Counted from the stretch's first letter, positions 6,904 to 14,369 are shown. The stretch: 15,406 bases of DNA from Chromatiales bacterium (GCA_026990045.1 JALSIK010000266.1:1-15406), one strand, 5' to 3'. The notes: a model not told the origin generated them from the letters alone. Numbers and translations: made by a program.

Positions 6904-9006
6904 TCATGCCTCCCGGTAACGCAGGCCCTCGCCCAGCCAGCGGCGGATGAGCGGCGCCACGCGCTCCGGGTGCTCGCGGGCCATGACCGCGGCGGCGCGC
7001 TGCACCCGGGGCAGCAGCGGCAGGTCGCGCCGCAGGTCGGCCACCTTCAGGCGCATGAGGCCGGCCTGGCGCGTGCCCAGCAGCTCGCCGGGGCCGCGCA
7101 GCTCCAGGTCGCGGCGGGCGATCTCGAAGCCGTCGCTGGTCTCGCGCAGGGCCTGCAGGCGGGCGCGCGCGGTCTCGCCCAGGCGGCCGTGGTACAGCAG
7201 CACGCAGGACGACGCCTCGCTCCCGCGCCCCACCCGGCCGCGGAGCTGGTGGAGCTGCGACAGTCCCAGCCGCTCCGGGTTCTCGATGATCATCACCGAG
7301 GCGTTGGGCACGTCCACCCCCACCTCGATGACGGTGGTGGCCACCAGCAGGTCCAGCTCGTGATCCTTGAACGCCGCCATCACGCGCTCCTTGTCCGCGG
7401 CCTTCATGCGACCGTGCACCAGGCCCACGCGCACGTCGGGCAGCGCCTCGCGCAGGGCGGCGGCGGCGTCCTCGGCCGCCTGCGCCTGCAGGGCCTCGGA
7501 CTCCTCGATGAGGGTGCACACCCAGTAGGCCTGGCGCCCGGCCCGCACCGCCCGGTGCAGGCGCGCCACCACCTCGTCGCGGCGGCTGGCGGGCACCACC
7601 ACCGTCTCCACCGGGCGGCGCCCCGGCGGCAGCTCGTCGATGATCGAGTGATCGAGATCGGCGTAGGCGGTCTGGGCCAGGGTGCGCGGGATGGGAGTGG
7701 CGGTCATGATGAGCTGGTGCGGCAGCCGCCCCTCGCCGCCCCCCTTTTCGCGCAGGGCCAGGCGCTGGTGCACGCCGAAGCGGTGCTGCTCGTCCACGAC
7801 GGCCAGCACCAGGTTGGCGAAGTCCACCTCCTCCTGGAACAGGGCATGAGTGCCCACCACCAGCGGGCAGTCGCCGGCGGCCAGGGCGGCGATGACCCGC
7901 CGGCGCCGGGCCGGGGTGAGGCTGCCGGCCAGCCAGGCCACCTCCACCCCCAGGGGTTCGAACCAGGCGCGGAAGTTCTTCAGGTGCTGCTCGGCCAGGA
8001 GCTCGGTGGGCGCCATCACCGCGGCCTGGCCGCCGGCCTCCACCGCCGCCGCCGCGGCCAGCGCCGCCACCACCGTCTTGCCGCAGCCCACGTCGCCCTG
8101 CACCAGCCGCAGCATGGGGTGCGGCCGGGCCAGGTCCGCCATGATCTCCGCCAGCACCCGCTCCTGGGCCCCGGTGAGGGCGAACCCCAGCGACGCGCGC
8201 AGACGCGCGGCCAGCTCCCCCGGCGGCGCCAGGGGCACCGCCCGGTGCCGCGCCACCTTGTGGCGCAGCTGGCGCAGCGCGAGCTGGTGCGCCAGCAGCT
8301 CCTCGAAGGCCAGCCGGCGCTGGGCCGGGTGGGCCCCCTCCTCGAGGCTGGCCAGGGACACCTCCGGGGGCGGGCGGTGCAGCAGCAGCAGGGCCTCGGC
8401 CAGCGGGGGCAGGCCGGCCTCGTGGAGCAGGGGCTCGGGCAGCAGCTCGTCCAGGGCCAGGGCACCGCGTTCCAGCCGCTCCAGGGCCTGGTCCAGGAGC
8501 CGGCGCAGGCTGAGCTGGTGCAGGCCCTCGGTGGTGGGATAGACGGCGGTGAGATGCTCGGCCACCGGCGCCTGCGGATCGTCCACGCGCCGGTACTCCG
8601 GATGCACCAGCTCCAGGCCGTGGCGGCCGCGGCGCACCTCGCCGTAGCAGCGCACCACGGTGCCGCGGGCCAGGGACTGGCGCATGGCGTTGCTGAAGTG
8701 GAAGAAGCGCAGGGTGAGGCGGCCGCTGCCGTCGGCGATCTCCGAGATCAGCATGCGGCGGCGTCCGTGGCGCACGTCGGTGAGCAGCACCTCGCCCTGG
8801 ACCACCGCCGCCTGTCCCGGCGCCAGCGCCCCCATGGGCGTGATGCGGGTGCGGTCCTCGTAGCGCAGGGGGAGATGGAACAGCAGGTCCTCGACGGTGG
8901 TGATGCCCAGCCGCGCCAGGCGCTCCGCCACCGCCGGGCCCACGCCCTTGAGCCGCGTGACCGGCGTGGGGGGGCGGGCGGCGGCGATGGCGGTGTCGGC
9001 CGGCAC
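6904..9006 (-). CDS. recG: ATP-dependent DNA helicase RecG
   Basis: RecG remodels stalled replication forks and Holliday junctions. The 700-residue length is usual for the family (E. coli 693). The N-terminal wedge region carries a helix-hairpin-helix-like VTRLKGVGPAVAERLARLGI at 16-35 and an OB fold at about 60-140. Helicase motifs follow: TGAQ at 278-281, Walker A GDVGCGKT at 304-311, MAPTELLAEQH at 331-341, DEQHRFG at 405-411, TATPIPRTLA, VIEVGVDVPNASVM and LHQLRGRVGRG. All appear intact. The start is GTG at 9004-9006, without a strong ribosome binding site, 13 bases after the ridA stop, so the two genes are probably co-transcribed. The exact start could shift by a few codons, since the first 15 residues are not conserved. 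Confidence 0.97.
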   Translation of the reverse strand: MPADTAIAAARPPTPVTRLKGVGPAVAERLARLGITTVEDLLFHLPLRYEDRTRITPMGALAPGQAAVVQGEVLLTDVRHGRRRMLISEIADGSGRLTLRFFHFSNAMRQSLARGTVVRCYGEVRRGRHGLELVHPEYRRVDDPQAPVAEHLTAVYPTTEGLHQLSLRRLLDQALERLERGALALDELLPEPLLHEAGLPPLAEALLLLHRPPPEVSLASLEEGAHPAQRRLAFEELLAHQLALRQLRHKVARHRAVPLAPPGELAARLRASLGFALTGAQERVLAEIMADLARPHPMLRLVQGDVGCGKTVVAALAAAAAVEAGGQAAVMAPTELLAEQHLKNFRAWFEPLGVEVAWLAGSLTPARRRRVIAALAAGDCPLVVGTHALFQEEVDFANLVLAVVDEQHRFGVHQRLALREKGGGEGRLPHQLIMTATPIPRTLAQTAYADLDHSIIDELPPGRRPVETVVVPASRRDEVVARLHRAVRAGRQAYWVCTLIEESEALQAQAAEDAAAALREALPDVRVGLVHGRMKAADKERVMAAFKDHELDLLVATTVIEVGVDVPNASVMIIENPERLGLSQLHQLRGRVGRGSEASSCVLLYHGRLGETARARLQALRETSDGFEIARRDLELRGPGELLGTRQAGLMRLKVADLRRDLPLLPRVQRAAAVMAREHPERVAPLIRRWLGEGLRYREA

Positions 9007-9019
9007 GGCGGCCCCGGGC

Positions 9020-9403
9020 TCAGCCCAGGATCATGACGGCGTCCATCTCCACCCGCGCGCCCTTGGGCAGGGCGGCGACGCCGATGGCGGCCCGCGCCGG
9101 GTAGGGCTCGCTGAAGTACCGGGCCATGACCTCGTTGACCAGGGGGAAGTCGCCCAGGTCGGTGAGAAAGACGTTGAGCTTGACCACGTCGGCCAGCGAG
9201 CCGCCGGCGGCCTCGGCCACCGCCGCCAGGTTGTCGAACACCCGCGTGATCTGGGCCTCCATGCCGCCGTCCACCAGTTCCATGGTGGCAGGGTCCAGCG
9301 GGATCTGGCCCGAGAGATAGACGGTGTCGCCCGCGCGCACCGCCTGCGAGTAGGTGCCGATGGCCTGCGGGGCCCGGTCGGTGTGAATGGTCTGGCGCGC
9401 CAT
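9020..9403 (-). CDS. ridA: RidA family enamine/imine deaminase
   Basis: RidA hydrolyses reactive enamine/imine intermediates such as 2-aminoacrylate made by pyridoxal-phosphate enzymes, and protects those enzymes. The 127-residue protein fits the family (about 128) and shows the typical blocks AIGTYSQAV, VYLSGQIPLDP, NVFLTDLGDF and PARAAIGVAALPKGARVEMDAV. The substrate-binding arginine R104 and E119 correspond to R105 and E120 of E. coli RidA, so the enzyme looks active. A reading frame continues upstream to 9490, but ATG at 9401-9403 is chosen because it is preceded by AAGGAG with correct spacing and fits the family N-terminus, and the extra 29 codons cross the promoter. It sits between spoT and recG, an arrangement also known from other gammaproteobacteria. 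Confidence 0.95.
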   Translation of the reverse strand: MARQTIHTDRAPQAIGTYSQAVRAGDTVYLSGQIPLDPATMELVDGGMEAQITRVFDNLAAVAEAAGGSLADVVKLNVFLTDLGDFPLVNEVMARYFSEPYPARAAIGVAALPKGARVEMDAVMILG

Positions 9404-9439
9404 GCCGTGCTCCTTGCCTGGAATCCGCGAAACGGCCCG

Positions 9440-9468
9440 ATTATACAGATCCCCTCCCCGGATCTGTC
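9440..9468 (-). promoter_or_regulatory. ridA-recG promoter with a palindrome in its spacer
   Basis: On the minus strand a perfect TATAAT lies at 9440-9445, about 37 bases before the ridA ATG. A poor -35 (GACAGA at 9463-9468) fits at 17-base spacing. An inverted repeat, CAGATCC, 7 bases, GGATCTG, spans 9446-9466 and fills the whole spacer between the two elements. That is where a repressor would block polymerase, though it might equally be a weak hairpin behind spoT. The -10 is strong; the operator reading is inference. Confidence 0.5.
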
Positions 9469-9487
9469 CTCCGTCCTCTGTCTTCCG
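9463..9487. repeat. Short 7-bp repeat array between spoT and ridA
   Basis: The plus strand shows units with a 7-base period (CTGTCCT, CCGTCCT, CTGTCTT, CCG), starting within the palindrome and ending a few bases before the spoT stop codon. The minus-strand reading is GGACAGA-like. The pattern matches in period and partly in sequence the arrays at 6751-6902, so both spacers may carry the same class of repeat. The array is short and degenerate. Confidence 0.5.
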
Positions 9488-9490
9488 CAC

Positions 9491-11647
9491 TCAGTGCCGG
9501 GCGCGGAGGATGCGCATGACGGTGGGGTGATGGCGCACGGCGCGGATGATGCGCGCCAGGTGGCGGCGGTCGCGCACGCTCAGGGTGAGCGCCAGCGTCG
9601 TGTAGAGCCCCTCGCGCTCGTGCATCTCCACGTTCTCGATGTTGGCGTCCTGCTGGGCGATGGTGGAGGCGATGGCGGCCAGGGCCCCGCGCTGGTTGGA
9701 GACCAGCAGGCGCACGTCCACCGGGAAGTCGCCCTCCACGCCCTCCTCCCAGGCCACGTCGATCCACTTCTCCGGCCGGCTGCGGTAGTGGCCCACGTTG
9801 CGGCAGTCACGGTCGTGGACCACGATGCCGCGCCCGGCGCTGACGTAGCCGATGATGGGATCGCCGGGGATGGGCCGGCAGCACTTGGCCAGGCTCACCA
9901 CCGTGCCCTCGGTGCCGCGGATGGCCAGGGGCCGGGCACCGCCGTTGCCGGCGGCGGCGGGCGGGGGCTCCTCGCGCCCGCCCGACAGGGCGCGGGCCAC
10001 CACCAGCGGGAGCTGGTTGCCCAGGCCCACGGCCGCCAGCAGGTCGTCCAGGCGCGGGTACTTGAGCTCCTTGAGCAGCCGCTTCATCTCGCGCCGGGGC
10101 ACCGCGTCCAGGCTCAGGCCGTAGGCGGCCAGGCTCTTGTCCAGCAGGCGCCGGCCCAGGGCCACCGACTCCTCGTGGCGCAGGTTTTTCAGATAGTGGC
10201 GGATGTTGGTGCGGGCCTTGGCCGTGACCACGAAGTCCAGCCACGCCGGGTTGGGCTGGGCCCCGGGCGAGGTGAGCACCTCCACCGTCTGGCCCGTGTG
10301 CAGCGGCGTGCGCAGCGGCACCAGGCGGCGGTCCACCTTGGCCGCCACGCAGCGGTTGCCGATGTCGGTGTGGATGGCGTAGGCCAGGTCCACCGCGGTG
10401 GCCCCGCGCGGCAGCTCGAAGATGTCGCCCTTGGGCGTGAAGACATAGACCTCCTCGGGAAAGAGATCGATCTTGACGTTCTCCAGGAACTCCAGCGAGT
10501 TGCCGGCGTGCTGCTGCAGCTCCAGGATCCCGCGCAGCCATTCGCGCGCGCGCACGTGGGCGCGGTTGGCACCGCCCTCGCCGCTCTTGTACAGCCAGTG
10601 GGCGGCGATGCCGCGCTCGGCCACCTCGTGCATGTCGCGGGTGCGGATCTGCACCTCGGTGTAGACCCCGTAGGGGCTGAACAACACCGTGTGCAGCGAC
10701 TGGTAGCCGTTGGACTTGGGGATGGCGATGTAGTCCTTGAACCGCCCCGGCACCGGCTTGTACAGGTTGTGCACCGCGCCCAGCACCCGGTAGCACTCGT
10801 CCACCGTGGGCACGATGATGCGCACCGCGAACACGTCCATGACCTCGCCGAAGGACAGGCCCTTGCTGCGCATCTTGTTGTAGATGCCGTAGAGGTGCTT
10901 TTCGCGCCCGATGACCTCGCCCTGCAGCCCCTCCTGCCGCAGGCGCTCGCGGATGGCATTCTCGATCTTGCCCACCACCTCGCGGCGGTTGCCGCGCGCC
11001 CGCCGCACCGCGTCTTTCAGCACCCGGTGGCGCATGGGATGCATGGCGGCGAAGCCCAGGTCCTCCAGCTCCAGGCGGATGTTGTTCATGCCCAGGCGCT
11101 GGGCCAGGGGGGCGTAGATCTCCAGGGTCTCGCGCGCGATGCGGCGGCGCTTGTCCGGGCGCAGCACGCCCAGGGTGCGCATGTTGTGCAGGCGGTCGGC
11201 CAGCTTGATCAGGATCACGCGCAGGTCCTGGGTCATGGCCAGGACCATCTTGCGGAAGTTCTCGGCCTGGGCCTCGGCCTTGCTCTCGAACTGGATGTGG
11301 GACAGCTTGCTGACGCCGTCCACGAGCTGCGCCACTTCCTCGCCGAACTGCCCGGCGATCTGATCGCGGGCGGTGGGGGTGTCCTCGATGACGTCGTGCA
11401 GGATCGCCGCCATCAGGCTCTCGTGGTCCATGTGCATCTCGGCCAGGATGCGGGCCACGGCGATGGGATGGTAGATGTAGGGCTCGCCGCTGGCGCGGTG
11501 CTGGCCCTCGTGGGCCTCGGCCCCGAACAGGTAGGCCCGGTAGACCTCGGCCACCTGGGCCGGCTCGAGGTACTCCTCGAGCATGGCACACAGGTCGCTG
11601 ATGAGAAAGACGGAACCCGACCGCGAGCTCGCGCGGGCGGTGGCCAT
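9491..11647 (-). CDS. spoT: Bifunctional (p)ppGpp synthetase/hydrolase SpoT
   Basis: SpoT makes and degrades the stringent-response alarmone (p)ppGpp. The 718-residue protein has the full long-RSH order. The HD hydrolase domain has RASGEPYIYHP (R51, H60), HDVIEDT with H84-D85, and KLADRLHNMRT. The synthetase domain has MDVFAVRIIV, FKDYIAIPKSNGYQSLHT and EVQIRT. Then come a TGS domain (VYVFTPKGDIFELPRGATAVDLAYAIHTDIG), a conserved-cysteine part (KCCRPIPGDPIIGYVSAGRGIVVHDRDC) and a C-terminal ACT domain. Both catalytic sites look intact, which supports SpoT/Rel over hydrolase-dead RelA. An Ala/Pro/Gly linker (REEPPPAAAGNGGARP) precedes the cysteine part. The frame extends upstream to 11740, but ATG at 11645-11647 fits the family and lies 10 bases after the rpoZ stop, as in the usual gmk-rpoZ-spoT operon. 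Confidence 0.97.
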   Translation of the reverse strand: MATARASSRSGSVFLISDLCAMLEEYLEPAQVAEVYRAYLFGAEAHEGQHRASGEPYIYHPIAVARILAEMHMDHESLMAAILHDVIEDTPTARDQIAGQFGEEVAQLVDGVSKLSHIQFESKAEAQAENFRKMVLAMTQDLRVILIKLADRLHNMRTLGVLRPDKRRRIARETLEIYAPLAQRLGMNNIRLELEDLGFAAMHPMRHRVLKDAVRRARGNRREVVGKIENAIRERLRQEGLQGEVIGREKHLYGIYNKMRSKGLSFGEVMDVFAVRIIVPTVDECYRVLGAVHNLYKPVPGRFKDYIAIPKSNGYQSLHTVLFSPYGVYTEVQIRTRDMHEVAERGIAAHWLYKSGEGGANRAHVRAREWLRGILELQQHAGNSLEFLENVKIDLFPEEVYVFTPKGDIFELPRGATAVDLAYAIHTDIGNRCVAAKVDRRLVPLRTPLHTGQTVEVLTSPGAQPNPAWLDFVVTAKARTNIRHYLKNLRHEESVALGRRLLDKSLAAYGLSLDAVPRREMKRLLKELKYPRLDDLLAAVGLGNQLPLVVARALSGGREEPPPAAAGNGGARPLAIRGTEGTVVSLAKCCRPIPGDPIIGYVSAGRGIVVHDRDCRNVGHYRSRPEKWIDVAWEEGVEGDFPVDVRLLVSNQRGALAAIASTIAQQDANIENVEMHEREGLYTTLALTLSVRDRRHLARIIRAVRHHPTVMRILRARH

Positions 11648-11657
11648 GGTAGGCCTC

Positions 11658-12041
11658 TCAGTCTTCCTGCGCCTCGTCGGCCTCCTCGCCGGTGGCCGGC
11701 GGTCCCTGCTCGTCGCCGGCCGCGGCCTCGGCGGCGGCACCGGCCTCGCCGGCGGCCAGGAACATGCCGCGGATCTCGGCGTCCAGCGCGTCCTCCATGG
11801 CCTCGGCCTCGGCGGCCGCGGCGGCGGCGGCCTGCTCCTGCTCCATCTGCTCCAGGACCTCGTCGGTGATCACGCCCTCGGCGATCTCGCGCAGGGCCAC
11901 CACGGTGGGCTTGTCGTTCTCCCACTCCACCAGGGGCGCGGCGCCCTCCGAGAGCTGGCGCGCGCGCTTGGCCGCGGTGAGCACCAGCTTGAAGCGGTTG
12001 TCCACGTTCTCCAGGCAGTCTTCGACGGTGATGCGTGCCAT
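11658..12041 (-). CDS. rpoZ: RNA polymerase omega subunit RpoZ with long C-terminal tail
   Basis: Omega helps fold and assemble the beta-prime subunit of RNA polymerase and, in E. coli, forms part of a ppGpp binding site. Residues 1-65 are canonical (MARITVEDCLENVDNRFKLVLTAAKRARQL and KPTVVALREIAEGVI). After that the protein continues to 127 residues, against about 90 in E. coli. The tail begins with an alanine run (residues about 70-76), continues through an AEAEAMEDALDAEIRGMF helix-like piece and ends in a Gly/Ala/Glu-rich acidic tract. The ATG at 12039-12041 has GGAG about 10 bases upstream. It lies between gmk and spoT as in many gammaproteobacteria. The core identity is sure; what the tail does cannot be told from sequence. 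Confidence 0.96.
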   Translation of the reverse strand: MARITVEDCLENVDNRFKLVLTAAKRARQLSEGAAPLVEWENDKPTVVALREIAEGVITDEVLEQMEQEQAAAAAAAEAEAMEDALDAEIRGMFLAAGEAGAAAEAAAGDEQGPPATGEEADEAQED

Positions 12042-12066
12042 GTCTCGATCACTCCGGGGGCTGGCC

Positions 12067-12087
12067 GGGCGCCCGGGCGGGGCGCCC
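12067..12087. other. GC-only hairpin between gmk and rpoZ
   Basis: Two copies of the self-complementary octamer GGGCGCCC at 12067-12074 and 12080-12087, separated by 5 bases, can form a very stable stem in the gmk-rpoZ spacer. There is no T-run after it on either strand, so it does not look like a classical terminator. It could mark an RNA processing or attenuation point, or simply reflect high GC. Confidence 0.4.
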
Positions 12088-12112
12088 GATGGTCATTCGC
12101 GAACCGGCAATT

Positions 12113-12763
12113 CTAGCCGCCCGCCGGCTCCGGCGCCAGCAGTTCCTCCAGCAGCGGCCCCAGGCGGCGCTGCTGCAGGGCCAGGCGCTGGCGCTGGGCC
12201 AGGACCACGGTGCGCAGCACGTCCAGGGCCCGGTGGAAATCCTCGTTGACCACGAGGTAATCGAACTCCGCGTAGTGGGACATCTCGCTCACCGCGTCGC
12301 GCATGCGCCGGGCGATGACCTCGTCGGAGTCCTGGCCGCGGGCGCGCAGGCGCCGCTCCAGCTCCGGGCGCGACGGCGGCAGGATGAACACGCTCACCGT
12401 CTCCGGCATCCGCTCCCGCACCTGGCGCGCGCCCTGCCAGTCGATCTCCAGGATGACGTCGAAGCCGGCGTCCAGCCGCGCCTGCACCGCCGCCCGCGAG
12501 GTGCCGTAGAAATTGTCGAACACCCGGGCGTGCTCCAGGAACTCCCCCGCCGCCGCCATGCGCTGGAAGGTGTCCACGTCCACGAAGTGGTAATCCGTCC
12601 CGTCGGTCTCGCCGGGGCGCGGCGGCCGGGTGGTGTGGGACACCGACACCTCCACCCCCGGGGTGGACGCCACCAGCGCCCGCACCAGCGAGGTCTTGCC
12701 CGCGCCCGAGGGCGCCGACACCACGAACAGCGTGCCGCCGGGGCCGCTTGCAGCGTCAGTCAT
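12113..12763 (-). CDS. gmk: Guanylate kinase Gmk
   Basis: Gmk phosphorylates GMP to GDP, on the path to GTP and hence to (p)ppGpp made by SpoT downstream. The 216-residue protein carries the P-loop SAPSGAGKTS with K23, the GMP-binding block VSHTTRPPRPGETDGTDYHFV, GEFLEHARVFDNFYGTS, and the DVILEIDWQGARQVRERMP block; the lid region is RRLRARGQDSDEVIARRM. A start eleven codons further up (12796) is possible, but ATG at 12761-12763 has GGAGG about 10 bases upstream and fits the family N-terminus better. The stop lies 71 bases before rpoZ. In most relatives yicC lies directly upstream; here a plus-strand Fic gene intervenes. Confidence 0.97.
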   Translation of the reverse strand: MTDAASGPGGTLFVVSAPSGAGKTSLVRALVASTPGVEVSVSHTTRPPRPGETDGTDYHFVDVDTFQRMAAAGEFLEHARVFDNFYGTSRAAVQARLDAGFDVILEIDWQGARQVRERMPETVSVFILPPSRPELERRLRARGQDSDEVIARRMRDAVSEMSHYAEFDYLVVNEDFHRALDVLRTVVLAQRQRLALQQRRLGPLLEELLAPEPAGG

Positions 12764-12823
12764 CGTCGCCGTCGCCTCCACCACTGGCTGTCCCATTGTC
12801 CCGCGGGAACGCGGGGCGGGGTG

Positions 12824-12852
12824 ATTCTACCCCGGGCCCTGCCCCCTGTCGC
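12824..12852 (-). promoter_or_regulatory. Probable gmk-rpoZ-spoT promoter
   Basis: On the minus strand TAGAAT at 12824-12829 (5 of 6 matches to the -10 consensus) is preceded after 17 bases by GCGACA at 12847-12852 (4 of 6 matches to the -35 consensus). Transcription would begin near 12817 and leave a leader of about 54 bases before the gmk ATG. The surrounding sequence is very GC-rich, which makes the TAGAAT stand out. This is motif reading only. Confidence 0.45.
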
Positions 12853-12941
12853 CGCCCGGGAGCCCCCGGAAACTGCCGAATCCACCCCGGAGGCCGCGCC
12901 CGGTACTGATACATTCTCATCAATAATTATCATGAATCCAT

Positions 12942-13004
12942 ATATTGATAAATCATGCGGGCCGGCCCATAATTTATCGTTAAATTGAATATTGATATTT
13001 CATG
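12942..13004 (+). repeat. Direct repeat and palindrome over the Fic promoter (operator candidate)
   Basis: ATATTGATAAATCATG at 12942-12957 recurs as ATATTGATATTTCATG at 12989-13004, with 14 of 16 bases identical. The second copy ends exactly on the start codon of the Fic gene and the first covers the -35. Between them a perfect inverted repeat, AATTTA-tcgt-TAAATT (12971-12986), covers the end of the -10 and the start site. A further TCATG occurs at 12930-12934. The arrangement is what a self-repressing promoter would look like, possibly bound by the winged-helix tail of the Fic protein, but binding is inferred. Confidence 0.5.
12945..12973 (+). promoter_or_regulatory. Sigma70-type promoter of the Fic gene
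   Basis: TTGATA at 12945-12950 and CATAAT at 12968-12973 each match the sigma70 consensus at 5 of 6 positions and are 17 bases apart, the optimal spacing. Transcription would start near 12980, giving a leader of only about 20 bases, with no ribosome binding site before the ATG at 13002. The element sits in a roughly 100-base AT-rich island unlike the rest of the window. Confidence 0.6.
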
Positions 13005-14342
13005 AAACCGCCACTGCAACCGCCTCCGCTGCAGGTCCTGATCCAGGACCTGGCCCGGGATCCCGGGCGGCTGGAACGGGTTCTCACCACCTGCCGCCAG
13101 CCCCTGCCCGCCGGCCGCTACCTGCACTGGGACCGGCTCCGCCACCGCACCCCCCCGGCCGGCCTGACCCCGGAGGAGTGGTGGTGCGGCGTCAAGCTCG
13201 CCCGCCAGCCCCTCCTGCGCGAACTGCCCCTGTGGGACACCGCGGGCCGCCCGTTCGTGTTCATGGTGCCCGAAACCGTGCAGGAGATGCTGCACCACAT
13301 CGACAGCCGGGCCGCCGGGCGCATCGCCCTGCCGGACCAGGTCGCCACACCGGAAATCCGGAACCGGTTCGTGTTCAGCTCCCTGGTGGAGGAAGCCATC
13401 ACCTCCAGCCAGCTCGAAGGCGCCTCGACGACCCGGCAGGTGGCGGCCGAGATGATTCGCCGCCAAAAGCGGCCGCGTGACCGCAGCGAACAAATGATTC
13501 TGAACAACTACCGTGCCATGGAGGCGGTGCGCAAACTCGCAAACCGGCCCCTGTCGGAGGACGCCCTGCTGGAGCTGCACTGGACCCTGACCTGGCAGAC
13601 GCTGGACGATCCCGATGCCGCCGGTCGCATGCAGCGGCACGGCGAACGGCGGGTGGACGTGGTCGACCATTCTTCCGGGCGCGTCCTGCACGTCCCGCCG
13701 CCGGCGAAATCCCTCCCCGGGCGGCTCAAGAAGATGCTGCAGTTTGCCAATGACCGCGCCACCGGGGCGGCCTTCATCCACCCCGTCATCCGGGCCATCA
13801 TCCTGCACTTCTGGCTGGCCTACGAGCACCCCTTCGAGGACGGCAACGGACGAACGGCGCGGGCGCTGTTCTACTGGGCCATGCTGAACCAGGGTTACCG
13901 GCTGTTCGAATTCATTTCCATCTCAAGCGTCATTCGCAAGGCCCCGGCGCGCTACACCCGTGCCTTCCTGGAAACGGAGACCGACGACAACGACCTGACG
14001 TATTTCATCGTCCACCAGCTCGATGTCATCAAGCGGGCATTGAACGAGCTGGAGCGGTACCTCGAGCGCAAGGTGGCCCAGGTACGGGAAGTGGAGAAGC
14101 TGCTGAGGCAGATGCGGCTCAACCACCGGCAGCTGGCTCTGCTCAGCCACGCCATCCGCCACCCGGGATTCACCTACACCATCCGCTCCCACCGCACCAG
14201 CCACCGCGTGGCCTACGCCACGGCGCGGGCCGACCTGATGGAACTCTCGGACCTGGGACTGCTGGAACAAAGCAGAAAGGGCAAAAAGACGTGGGAATTC
14301 ACGGCTCCCGCCGACCTCGCCCGCCGCATCCGGAAGCTGTGA
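13002..14342 (+). CDS. Fic family protein (probable AMP-transferase) with C-terminal winged-helix-like domain
   Basis: The 446-residue protein has a perfect Fic motif, HPFEDGNGRTAR, with catalytic H276 and R284. Fic enzymes usually transfer AMP from ATP to a hydroxyl of a target protein. An inhibitory motif of the form (S/T)xxxE(G/N) lies before the Fic core (SSQLEG, S135 to G140, glutamate E139), so this is a class II enzyme held inactive until relieved. The RMQRHGERRVDVVDHSSGRVLHVPPP block at 209-234 is the usual target-loop region. Residues about 374-446 read as a winged helix (HRQLALLSHAIRHPG, SHRVAYATARADLMELSDLGLLEQ). It stands alone on the plus strand between yicC and gmk, uses more A/T-ending codons than its neighbours, and has its own AT-rich promoter. 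No antitoxin gene is next to it. The target is unknown. Confidence 0.93.
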   Translation: MKPPLQPPPLQVLIQDLARDPGRLERVLTTCRQPLPAGRYLHWDRLRHRTPPAGLTPEEWWCGVKLARQPLLRELPLWDTAGRPFVFMVPETVQEMLHHIDSRAAGRIALPDQVATPEIRNRFVFSSLVEEAITSSQLEGASTTRQVAAEMIRRQKRPRDRSEQMILNNYRAMEAVRKLANRPLSEDALLELHWTLTWQTLDDPDAAGRMQRHGERRVDVVDHSSGRVLHVPPPAKSLPGRLKKMLQFANDRATGAAFIHPVIRAIILHFWLAYEHPFEDGNGRTARALFYWAMLNQGYRLFEFISISSVIRKAPARYTRAFLETETDDNDLTYFIVHQLDVIKRALNELERYLERKVAQVREVEKLLRQMRLNHRQLALLSHAIRHPGFTYTIRSHRTSHRVAYATARADLMELSDLGLLEQSRKGKKTWEFTAPADLARRIRKL

Positions 14343-14369
14343 CAAACCACTGAAAAGCGGCCCGGCCAA

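Noticed and set aside
8897..11869. A 990-codon open frame on the plus strand opposite spoT, ridA and the start of recG
   Set aside because: It spans several well-identified genes on the other strand. Its product is a low-complexity string rich in His, Gln, Gly and Val, as expected from reading GC-rich codons in antisense.
12955..12972. Five-codon frame MRAGP in the Fic leader
   Set aside because: It lies upstream of the predicted transcript start and would not be transcribed from that promoter.
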